Assembly (NCBI GenBank): GCA_023144715.1
Contig: JAGLFC010000066.1
Span: 1 to 5,959 of the forward strand
Reading direction: 5' to 3'
DNA: 5,959 nt
Source of the DNA: Gammaproteobacteria bacterium
GTDB lineage: Bacteria > Pseudomonadota > Gammaproteobacteria > GRL18
Of this stretch, positions 1-5,959 are shown piece after piece. A model generated the notes under the pieces. The model made no database searches, had not been told where the DNA came from, and saw only the letters and a program-made list of their open reading frames with translations. Each line of letters starts with the position of its first letter. Positions within the stretch are counted from its first letter, which is position 1. A program made the position numbers and the translations under genes.

Positions 1-281
1 CCTAAAATAAGAGCAGAAATAGAAATCGCTTTGAGTACTGCAATAATCGCTTCTGTTCCCATAAAGCGAATGACAGCTTGATAAAGTCCTAGACGTAAAA
101 AAATAAAAATACTGATGAGTGTTGTCAGACTAAAGACTAAAAAATCTCTATAATCCAGCGTATAGTCTATTTCTCCCCAACGTAGGACGATGGCGAGCCA
201 TAATGCTAAAGGCAACCAGATTAAATCGGCTAAAATAAGACTGAGTTGTTTACTATAATTTGAATTTTTTTTAGTGAGCAT
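1..281 (-). CDS. WbpM/CapD-type sugar-nucleotide 4,6-dehydratase, N-terminal fragment (partial at left edge)
   Basis: Only the first 93 residues are in the window; the gene continues past base 1. The fragment begins MLTKKNSNYSKQLSLILADL and shows hydrophobic segments at about residues 13-33 and 47-62, with a third starting near 78. The family hallmark GLYQAVIRFMG lies at about 65-75, much like the N-terminal membrane region of the WbpM/CapD/FlaA1 group. In that group the membrane part is followed by a cytoplasmic NAD-binding dehydratase domain that converts UDP-GlcNAc to the 4-keto-6-deoxy sugar; that catalytic domain is not visible here, so activity is inferred. The start ATG lies inside the end of the upstream WbpL-type gene (11-bp overlap, ATGCTCACTAA). 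No strong ribosome site is visible, which suggests translational coupling. The flanking WbpL and WbpV types strongly favour a WbpM role over other members of the family. Confidence 0.88.
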   Translation of the reverse strand, partial: MLTKKNSNYSKQLSLILADLIWLPLALWLAIVLRWGEIDYTLDYRDFLVFSLTTLISIFIFLRLGLYQAVIRFMGTEAIIAVLKAISISALIL

Positions 282-1287
282 CAAGTAACGTCTCAGTGCC
301 TGCACGCATTTTTATTGCCAAGGCAATTAAAGGCAAATACGCCAACATTACACACACTATTAAAAATTCAGGACATTGATGTCCCAACCATGCCAAGGGC
401 AATAACCAAAAGCTATTAATCGCTAACACGCCTAAAGTCACTTTTTTATGCCCAAAACGCTGTGATAGTATTTGATAGGTATGACTGCAATGTGCTTCAT
501 AGACTTTCTTGGATTGAAAAAATCGTATCATTAAAGTATAAGTCGCATCACCAATAAATACCGCTAAAAGAATGATCCAGATAAAAAAATCTAATGAACC
601 ATTATTAGCAGTGATTAGAGAAAAAGAAGCTATTAATATCCCTAAAAAAGCACTGCCCACATCTCCCATAAAAATGTTAGCAGGTGGCCAATTCCAAAAT
701 AAAAAGCCTAAGAGAGCCATGACTAAAGGCATCATTAATGATAAGGCTAATAAATTACTCGTCGATACAAAAAGAAGTAGACTGGCACTGAGTAACACAC
801 ATATAGCTTCTACCGTTGCAATACCATCAATACCATCCATAAAATTATATAAATTAAGCAACCAAACACTATACAATACACTGATGCCCCATAATATAAG
901 CGTCAATATCAGGCTATTATTAGCCCATTGCCAAGGAATAATACCCAACCAAAAACAGATCCAAACAGCACTGGCAAAATGCACAACTAAACGATAACGA
1001 GCCGAAATATGATTATGATCATCTATAAAACCAATCACTGCGACACACAATAAACCTAAAAGCCCTATAAAAATAGGTAGAGGAATACTCTGCTGTATAA
1101 AAAGAATGATGAGAATACTATAAAAACTGATAACAATGGCCAATCCACCCCCTCTGGGTGTGGGGATAGAATGAGAACTACGTTCATTGGGGGTGTCTAT
1201 AATATTATTTTTGACAGCAAACCATCTCACCATTCCCGTCAGAGTAATGGATAAAACAAATGAGAAAAAAAGCAGGCTTATATCCAT
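271..1287 (-). CDS. WbpL/WecA-type undecaprenyl-phosphate sugar-1-phosphate transferase (GT4/MraY family)
   Basis: This is a polytopic inner-membrane enzyme of 338 residues, close to the size of Pseudomonas WbpL. It would transfer a HexNAc-1-phosphate from a UDP-sugar to undecaprenyl phosphate and so start glycan assembly. The family motifs appear in order: DTPNERSSH (31-39) and PTPRGGG (42-48), the Mg-binding Asp pair in FIDD (D89, D90), NLYNFMDGIDGIA (145-157, with D151 and D154), NIFMGD (204-209), and a C-terminal HCSHTYQ (H266, H269) in the loop that contacts substrate. Many hydrophobic segments lie between them. DTPNERSSH with PTPRGGG is typical of the WbpL-like branch rather than enterobacterial WecA. 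The neighbouring WbpM- and WbpV-type genes suggest the donor is UDP-QuiNAc or UDP-FucNAc, but specificity cannot be read from sequence alone. The ATG at 1287 lacks a clear Shine-Dalgarno sequence. The stop codon overlaps the start of the next gene. Confidence 0.94.
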   Translation of the reverse strand: MDISLLFFSFVLSITLTGMVRWFAVKNNIIDTPNERSSHSIPTPRGGGLAIVISFYSILIILFIQQSIPLPIFIGLLGLLCVAVIGFIDDHNHISARYRLVVHFASAVWICFWLGIIPWQWANNSLILTLILWGISVLYSVWLLNLYNFMDGIDGIATVEAICVLLSASLLLFVSTSNLLALSLMMPLVMALLGFLFWNWPPANIFMGDVGSAFLGILIASFSLITANNGSLDFFIWIILLAVFIGDATYTLMIRFFQSKKVYEAHCSHTYQILSQRFGHKKVTLGVLAINSFWLLPLAWLGHQCPEFLIVCVMLAYLPLIALAIKMRAGTETLLDAH

Positions 1288-1345
1288 AGTGTGTCTATCT
1301 ATTATCTAATTATTCATTAAGTCATCAACAAAACAAATGATAACG

Positions 1346-2305
1346 TTAATTGATTTTATTGGTGACTGCATTTAAAAGTCCTGTTTGCACAGAGATTTTA
1401 GGTTGCCAATCCAGTAAGTCTTTATTTTTTCTAATATCCAGTTGTAGTGAGCCAAATAAACGATCATAATCCATTTTACGACCCAATACAGTGGTAACAA
1501 GCTTCAATAATCTGGGCGGTAAATAAAATAAACGGCTTTTTTTGCCCAGTGCCTGAGCAAGTAATTCAAACAATTCTGAGGTGGATAAATCATCTCCATC
1601 ACTGACTAAAAATACTTCACCCACGGCTTTAGGATGAGTGATCAATAGTTGAATCAATGCACACAAATTGTCAATACTCACCAGACTACGGGCATTATTA
1701 ATCTTAGCCAATGGCAGAGGTAATGACTTATTAACCAGATGAATTAAACGAGCAAAATTTCCTTTTACCTGAGAACCATACACTAAAGGTGGGCGAATAA
1801 TCACAACTTCTAATCCAGTGTCCCGACCTAATGCTAATAATTGTTGTTCTGCTTCAAATTTAGACATTGCATAAGCATCGTGTGGATTGGGCTGATCATC
1901 CGCCGTAAAAGCGTATTGATCGGTGTGTTCACCATTGACTTTAATGGTGCTTAAATAGATAAAACGCTTCACACCTTGAGTCACTGCCTGTTTGGCTAAA
2001 TTAAGCGTGCCTTGCGTATTCACAACACGAAAAGCGGTCAAAGGATCGGTTTCCGTTTCTTGCATCACATGCACTCGAGCAGCAAGATGAATGACGCAAT
2101 CAACCCCTTTTAAAGCACTTTGCCACTGCGTTTGAGCATCAATATCACCTACGACAAAGGTATTATTATCTGTGATAATGGGTTTGACATGTCGATAGGT
2201 ATTAATAAGAGTCATTGGTTTATTTGGCTCATTATTATAAGCCAGTACATGATTTAATGCGAGACCAATAAAACCACTACTGCCTGTAATAAGAATTTTT
2301 GACAA
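1346..2305 (-). CDS. NAD(P)-dependent sugar-nucleotide epimerase/reductase, WbpV/WbpK type
   Basis: This is a soluble extended short-chain dehydrogenase of about 320 residues. Numbering here is from the upstream TTG at 2314. It shows the Rossmann motif GSSGFIG (11-17), an Asp in VVGDID (D57), HLAARVHV (76-83), catalytic Ser/Thr in LSTIKVNGE (S122, T123), the YAMSK pair (Y148, K152) and RPPLVYG (174-180). LSTIKVNGE with HLAARVHV matches what I recall of Pseudomonas WbpV and related GalE-like proteins. The likely role is 4-keto reduction of UDP-4-keto-6-deoxy-GlcNAc to UDP-QuiNAc (WbpV) or UDP-FucNAc (WbpK), using the product of the WbpM-type enzyme encoded two genes downstream. Sequence alone does not settle the stereochemistry, and a 4-epimerase role cannot be excluded. 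Two TTG codons compete as start. The one at 2305 is preferred because AAAAGG sits 9 bases before it, whereas that motif directly abuts the TTG at 2314. No ATG is available near the Rossmann motif. Confidence 0.92.
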   Translation of the reverse strand: MSKILITGSSGFIGLALNHVLAYNNEPNKPMTLINTYRHVKPIITDNNTFVVGDIDAQTQWQSALKGVDCVIHLAARVHVMQETETDPLTAFRVVNTQGTLNLAKQAVTQGVKRFIYLSTIKVNGEHTDQYAFTADDQPNPHDAYAMSKFEAEQQLLALGRDTGLEVVIIRPPLVYGSQVKGNFARLIHLVNKSLPLPLAKINNARSLVSIDNLCALIQLLITHPKAVGEVFLVSDGDDLSTSELFELLAQALGKKSRLFYLPPRLLKLVTTVLGRKMDYDRLFGSLQLDIRKNKDLLDWQPKISVQTGLLNAVTNKIN

Positions 2306-2314
2306 AGAAAACAA

Positions 2315-2320
2315 CCTTTT
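2315..2320 (-). promoter_or_regulatory. Ribosome binding site deciding the reductase start
   Basis: The minus strand reads AAAAGG here, in the short gap after the stop of the preceding GT2 gene (2322). It directly abuts a TTG at 2314 but stands 9 bases before a second in-frame TTG at 2305. Usual spacing is about 5-9 bases, so the second TTG is the better start. Confidence 0.5.
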
Positions 2321-2321
2321 A

Positions 2322-3143
2322 TTATTTTTGTAATATTCTATGTTGATGAAATTTTTTGACTTTTCTATAAGTACTTGAAAGAAAAAATTGCGCCATACTT
2401 GTCAGATGCCAACGCAAATAGTTTAATTTTCGGTGGCTACTTCTCTGAGCATTATGAACCACAGCAATATCGGGCTTAACCACAATACAAAAACCTGATA
2501 ACCATAAACGACTACACAGTTCTACATCTTCATAATAAAGAAAATAAGTGGTTTTAAAACCCTGCATTGTGGCAAAATCATTCGCTCTAAACAACATAAA
2601 CATACCCGCTATCCAATCAGGCTGATAGATTTCATGTTCCTTATGATGCCAATGTTTTTTTTGACCCAATAATTTTTTAACGATACGCCAAGGTGTGGGC
2701 AATTCTCTGGCACCATCTTCTAATAGTCCTTGACTATTTTTTATTGCGGAGGTGATCACGCCAATGGGTTTTTGTGGCTTATTAAGTGTATTGTCTTGAG
2801 TCATTAATTCACTTAATATTGAAAAAACATCTTCTGTCATACGAATATCAGGATTTATCACTGCAAAATATTGTCTCTGTTGACTATCAGGGGGATGCTG
2901 AAAGGCAATATTATGATTTTCACCAAAACCTTTTGCATGGTTATTTTTAATAATATGAATAGGAAATGGAAACGCAGAAGGTTCTAAACAAAAAGATTCT
3001 TTAATATTAAATGTCAGCGTAATTTGTAAGCGTGTCGCACTGTTTAATTGAGATAAATCTACTAATAAATCAGTAATCATTGACCATTGACCATGACTAA
3101 TGATTGACAAATGAATATCGGCTTTATTAATAATAGGTTTCAT
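2322..3143 (-). CDS. Small GT2-family glycosyltransferase (WbbL/rhamnosyltransferase-like)
   Basis: This cytoplasmic, probably membrane-associated GT-A fold enzyme of 273 residues would add one sugar to the lipid-linked glycan. Visible features are a beta strand with SIISHGQ (13-19), KNNHAKGFGENHN (66-78), the metal/nucleotide motif INPDI (96-100), WIAGMFMLF (177-185), the acceptor/base motif YYEDVELCSRL (203-213) and a basic QRSSHRK (233-239) near the end. The first strand is followed by TFNIKES instead of the usual DNxS Asp motif. I recall the same pattern in a Pseudomonas/Burkholderia subgroup found beside wbpV and wbpL, so it is probably a subgroup trait rather than damage. It lacks the long hydrophobic C-terminus of the upstream GT2. 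The ATG lies 2 bases after the stop of the fusion gene, and no strong ribosome site is seen, so coupled translation is likely. Donor and acceptor sugars are unknown. Confidence 0.9.
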   Translation of the reverse strand: MKPIINKADIHLSIISHGQWSMITDLLVDLSQLNSATRLQITLTFNIKESFCLEPSAFPFPIHIIKNNHAKGFGENHNIAFQHPPDSQQRQYFAVINPDIRMTEDVFSILSELMTQDNTLNKPQKPIGVITSAIKNSQGLLEDGARELPTPWRIVKKLLGQKKHWHHKEHEIYQPDWIAGMFMLFRANDFATMQGFKTTYFLYYEDVELCSRLWLSGFCIVVKPDIAVVHNAQRSSHRKLNYLRWHLTSMAQFFLSSTYRKVKKFHQHRILQK

Positions 3144-3145
3144 TT

Positions 3146-5455
3146 TTATACATTTTCTTTCACACGAAGTAAGCCTAAACTATACACATAGTAAGCTGCA
3201 ATTAAACGAATTAAAAGCACCCCAATAACGGATGAAAAAGCGGCGCCAATCATTCCTAAAGTGGGAATTAAGAAAAAACTAGCAATGAGTGATGCTATCG
3301 CTGCAAACATAAAGGCGATCTGTAATTTTAGTTCATGCCCTGACATAATAAGTACTTGCTCTACAGGACCAAAAGCCACGCAAACAAATTGTGCAATGGC
3401 TAAAATAACCAATAAATCTGCACCTTTTTGAAATTCATCACCAAATAAACGCATGATGTTTTCTGGAAATAAAAGCATGACTAAAATAATGGGGGTTGAA
3501 ATTAAAATCATTAATAAGGTTGATTTTTTAACGAGAGAATATGCTAATGCTCTATCATTCAACGTAAAACATTCTGATAACTTAGGTCCAACAATACTAT
3601 TCACCGCCAGTAGAACCATTGAAGTGAGCATTGCCACTCGATTAGCCACATGAAAAATACCCACATCACTTTCCATTCCCCAAATACCGAGCAGTAAGGG
3701 TGCATTCCACATTAATAATAAATTAAAACCATCTACACCCAATAAAGGCACAGTACTTTTCATTAATTTTGAAAAATTAAAATTAGGTGTGATTGTTTTA
3801 TAAGGTGATAAATATTTATGCCACCAATACAGCCCCGTTAACATGGCTAAAAAAGTCGCAATCACATATACAAAAGAAATCACAAATAAACTGTTTTCAT
3901 AAAATAAAGCAATACACATGAGCAAAGCAAAGAGAGGCGTTAAAACGCCTAACACAATATTCGCATCTCTGATCTGTTTTAAGCCCAGTAAAGCAGCTGA
4001 TTGTAATGAATAAAAAGCAATGGGTAGAACAGCCATAGACATTAATTGCAAAACAGGTATTAAGTCAGGTTTATTAAAAATATCTTGAGCCAAAAAAGGG
4101 GCAGAAAAAAATAGGAGAATGGTTAAACTCAATGAACTGATCAGAGTAAATGTCATGGCTTGTCGATAAACACCCTTGACACTTTGCCAATTATTTTCAG
4201 CAATACCTGCTGAAATAAAACGCGTCAACGAACCAACCGTACCAAATTGACCAATAGTAGCTACAATACTGACAATAATTAAGGCAATAAAAAAGAGTCC
4301 TGCCCCTTCTGCACCTAGATTACGAGCAATCACTAAATTAAAAATAAAGCCAAGAACCAATGCCATGACTTTAACCATAAAAGCGGTTGAAACGCCTCTG
4401 AGTAATTCTTCTATATGATGGTCTAAATGACTAAAAAAATGATGATATACATTTTTTACCATCATTTTGGGCGTAGTATTGCAAAATAAAAAGTACCATA
4501 AATTTTTATCTAATTGTGACCAAATATACGTATTACTCACCGTATTTTCTTGTTGAACTTTTTTACGTTCTGGCCAAATTTTAGGCAAACCCATTAAAGC
4601 ATCTACTTTTGCTTTTAAAATTGTTTTGGTTTTTCCTCGAAAGCTAAAAAATAAAATAGAAACAATATTGAGTAAAAAATGATAAGGCAGTGTAAGAAAC
4701 AATAATAATGTAGGCATATTCTTAAAATAAGTCCACACTAAATTGCGATGTCCATAATAAACAGAAAAATGACTTTGTTTACCGCTGATGGCTGATCCAA
4801 TATGATAAACTACTGCTTCAGGTACATATAAGCCTGTATAACCTTTTAATTGCATACGAAAGCCCAGATCGACATCTTCCATATAACAAAAAAAAGATTC
4901 ATCAAAACCCCCTACTGCTTTAAAACTAGCAGTACGATACATAGCAGCACCTGCACAAGGGGTAAAAATATCATTAGAAGAGGGTTGTATCTCATTGAGT
5001 GAACAAGCATGATAGCGTCGTTTAACTAAACCACTGATGTGATAAATATCGCCTGCACCATCATAATAGTCCCGATCTTCATCCATAATCATTTTACAAG
5101 CAAAAAAATGTTTATCAGGATTTTGTTCAGCACAGAATAATAATTTTTCGAGCCAGTCTTCATCAGGAAAAGCATCAGGATTTAATAAGACTAGGTAATC
5201 ACTCTCATTGACAGATTCAATAGCTAAATTATTAGCTTTAGCAAACCCTAAATTGGTATCATTTTTTATGAGTTCAAGATTGGCTAAGTGAGGAAGATTA
5301 TTAAGTGAATCATCTTGACTATTATTATCAACCACAATAATGCGATCAGCCTGATAAGTTTGCTGTGCTAAAGTAGTTAATACGCGTGCTAATAATAAAC
5401 CACTATTATAGTTAACAATAATAATGCTGATATGGGGAGAGGTAGGGGCATCCAA
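3146..5455 (-). CDS. Fused GT2 glycosyltransferase and Wzx-type polysaccharide flippase
   Basis: One uninterrupted 769-residue reading frame carries two complete-looking proteins. Residues 1 to about 322 are a GT2 enzyme: ISIIIVNYNSG (9-19), VDNNSQDDS (42-50), NLGFAKANN (68-76), LNPDAFPDEDWL (91-102), AGAAMYRT (168-175), FDESFFCYMEDVDLGFRM (184-201, acidic pair E193-D194), VVYHIGSAISGK (215-226), a hydrophobic patch at 247-271 and the usual KAKVDALMGLPKIW tail (281-294). After a linker of some 25 residues, residues from about 350 to 769 form a polytopic Wzx/MOP-superfamily flippase beginning LLRGVSTAFMVKVM and including ARNLGAEGAGLFF (377-389), with a dozen or so hydrophobic segments. The inferred job is adding a sugar on the cytoplasmic face and flipping the undecaprenyl-linked unit. 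The start is a TTG with only a weak GAG 13 bases upstream; no ATG is usable before the first strand, so the start is less certain than the gene. A separate flippase start at Met331 (base 4465) has no visible ribosome site. Confidence 0.92.
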   Translation of the reverse strand: MDAPTSPHISIIIVNYNSGLLLARVLTTLAQQTYQADRIIVVDNNSQDDSLNNLPHLANLELIKNDTNLGFAKANNLAIESVNESDYLVLLNPDAFPDEDWLEKLLFCAEQNPDKHFFACKMIMDEDRDYYDGAGDIYHISGLVKRRYHACSLNEIQPSSNDIFTPCAGAAMYRTASFKAVGGFDESFFCYMEDVDLGFRMQLKGYTGLYVPEAVVYHIGSAISGKQSHFSVYYGHRNLVWTYFKNMPTLLLFLTLPYHFLLNIVSILFFSFRGKTKTILKAKVDALMGLPKIWPERKKVQQENTVSNTYIWSQLDKNLWYFLFCNTTPKMMVKNVYHHFFSHLDHHIEELLRGVSTAFMVKVMALVLGFIFNLVIARNLGAEGAGLFFIALIIVSIVATIGQFGTVGSLTRFISAGIAENNWQSVKGVYRQAMTFTLISSLSLTILLFFSAPFLAQDIFNKPDLIPVLQLMSMAVLPIAFYSLQSAALLGLKQIRDANIVLGVLTPLFALLMCIALFYENSLFVISFVYVIATFLAMLTGLYWWHKYLSPYKTITPNFNFSKLMKSTVPLLGVDGFNLLLMWNAPLLLGIWGMESDVGIFHVANRVAMLTSMVLLAVNSIVGPKLSECFTLNDRALAYSLVKKSTLLMILISTPIILVMLLFPENIMRLFGDEFQKGADLLVILAIAQFVCVAFGPVEQVLIMSGHELKLQIAFMFAAIASLIASFFLIPTLGMIGAAFSSVIGVLLIRLIAAYYVYSLGLLRVKENV

Positions 5456-5493
5456 GTGTAATACAATACTCTGTTTAAAACGATTAGTTTAAC

Positions 5494-5517
5494 AGGTGAG
5501 CCAATGAAAGCCCACCT
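5494..5517 (-). terminator. Candidate stem-loop terminator after the MopE-motif gene
   Basis: The minus strand reads AGGTGGGC (5517-5510), an 8-base loop, then GCTCACCT (5501-5494), giving an 8-bp stem with one G-T wobble. The wobble would be an A-C mismatch if the plus strand were transcribed, which favours function on the minus strand. The stem starts 11 bases after the stop of the upstream gene, a common terminator position. Only a poor T tract follows (TTTT about 13 bases on), so it may be a weak terminator or just an RNA-stabilising hairpin. The rest of the 73-bp gap shows no convincing promoter. Confidence 0.4.
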
Positions 5518-5528
5518 TAATACAGTGA

Positions 5529-5959
5529 CTAATCTATATTACAATTCAAATCTCTATCAGAACCTGCTTCATTAGCACCCGGATAGACCGTATCATCATT
5601 ATCGTTACAATCACCTTCAATAAGAGAAACACCATCATCATCATGATCTTCTGTAAGACCAGAAACGCTATAGGCAAGTTGAGCATCTAAAGAAAAGTAA
5701 AGTCTACCTTCAGAATTCAGTGCATCATTAGAATCACTTTTAGAAAGACCACCAAGTTGTTCAAAGGCCGTTTTTTCTGTTAATAATTCTAAATCAATTG
5801 CATAAGATTCTGGACCAACATAAAGTTGATTCAAATGAAAACTTCTTGATTTATGATTATAAATCACAGGAGCCAATGCTTTTTGATAATCACTATAAGT
5901 CACATAAGCTTGACCATCAATCATCACTACCACATCATTATTAATAACAGGTTCTACAG
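5529..5959 (-). CDS. C-terminal part of an unrecognised protein ending in a MopE-type metal-binding motif (partial at right edge)
   Basis: The frame is open to the right edge, so this is a 5'-truncated gene with 142 residues visible. The GTG at 5933 gives a possible start, but open codons continue upstream through it (VEPVINND), so there is no reason to start there. The last 39 residues (bases 5648-5529) are Asp-rich: DHDDDG, then EGDCNDNDDTVYPGANE and a terminal LNCNID. This resembles the putative metal-binding repeat of the MopE family (DCNDxDxTVYPGA...), usually found in secreted or surface proteins and thought to bind Ca or Cu. The Cys-Asp-Gly half of the usual motif is degenerate. The preceding about 100 residues include a beta-rich stretch (FHLNQLYVGPESYAIDLEL) that I do not recognise. 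Function is unknown. It is probably exported, but any signal peptide would lie outside the window. It seems unrelated to the polysaccharide genes and may mark the edge of the cluster. Confidence 0.75.
   Translation of the reverse strand, partial: VEPVINNDVVVMIDGQAYVTYSDYQKALAPVIYNHKSRSFHLNQLYVGPESYAIDLELLTEKTAFEQLGGLSKSDSNDALNSEGRLYFSLDAQLAYSVSGLTEDHDDDGVSLIEGDCNDNDDTVYPGANEAGSDRDLNCNID

Noticed and set aside
572..997. A plus-strand open frame of 141 codons
   Set aside because: It lies wholly inside the WbpL-type gene on the other strand, has no recognisable domain, and its sequence is explained by the antisense of membrane-segment codons.
1301..1328. Possible internal minus-strand promoter in the 58-bp gap before the WbpL-type gene (TTGATG, 16 bases, GATAAT)
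   Set aside because: The -35 match is only 4 of 6, the DNA is AT-rich so chance matches are common, and the start point would leave a leader of only a few bases. The gap otherwise shows nothing.
2990..3010. Missing DNxS Asp motif in the small GT2 taken as a sign of inactivation
   Set aside because: The other catalytic motifs (NPD, ED) are intact, and I recall the same TFN/LN-type substitution across this GT2 subgroup, so it looks like a family trait.
3453..3653. A plus-strand open frame of 66 codons
   Set aside because: It is antisense to the flippase half of the fusion, short, and has no family features.
4463..4465. Splitting the fusion into two annotated genes at Met331
   Set aside because: The frame is continuous, no stop separates the halves and no ribosome binding site precedes this ATG.
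5456..5493. Possible promoter for the fusion gene (TTAAAC, 18 bases, TATTGT)
   Set aside because: The -35 box matches only about half of consensus and no other element supports it.
5630..5648. Short repeated cat/atc triplets
   Set aside because: They simply encode the run of Asp and His residues in the metal-binding motif and are too short to call a repeat.

Overview
The window is a compact, single-direction (minus strand) piece of a surface-polysaccharide locus, most likely O-antigen or a related Wzx-exported glycan. The DNA is AT-rich (about 35-40 % GC by eye). The gene families (WbpL, WbpM and WbpV types, plus two GT2 glycosyltransferases) are those seen in the O-antigen regions of Pseudomonas and other Gammaproteobacteria. 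That points to an AT-rich gammaproteobacterium; I cannot name a genus.

In transcription order (right to left) the layout is as follows. (1) At 5959-5529 lies the C-terminal end of an unrecognised protein finishing in an Asp-rich, MopE-type putative metal-binding motif. (2) A 73-bp gap follows, holding a small hairpin that may be a terminator. (3) At 5455-3146 a 769-residue protein joins a full-length GT2 glycosyltransferase to a full-length Wzx-type flippase. (4) At 3143-2322 is a second GT2 glycosyltransferase of the small WbbL-like type. (5) At about 2305-1346 is an NAD(P)-dependent sugar-nucleotide reductase of the WbpV/WbpK type. (6) At 1287-271 is a polyprenyl-phosphate sugar-1-phosphate transferase of the WecA/WbpL type. 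(7) At 281-1, running off the left edge, is the membrane-bound N-terminus of a WbpM/CapD-type sugar-nucleotide 4,6-dehydratase.

A working pathway can be inferred. The WbpM-type enzyme would make UDP-4-keto-6-deoxy-GlcNAc. The WbpV-type reductase would convert it to UDP-QuiNAc or UDP-FucNAc. The WbpL-type enzyme would load that sugar phosphate on undecaprenyl phosphate, and the two GT2 enzymes would add further sugars. The flippase half of the fusion would move the lipid-linked glycan to the periplasm. No Wzy polymerase, ligase or other sugar-precursor genes are visible, so they must lie outside the window or be absent.

The most unusual item is the glycosyltransferase-flippase fusion, which puts a sugar-adding enzyme and the exporter on one polypeptide. 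The plus strand holds nothing I can support as a gene. No RNA genes, insertion sequences or CRISPR arrays were seen.
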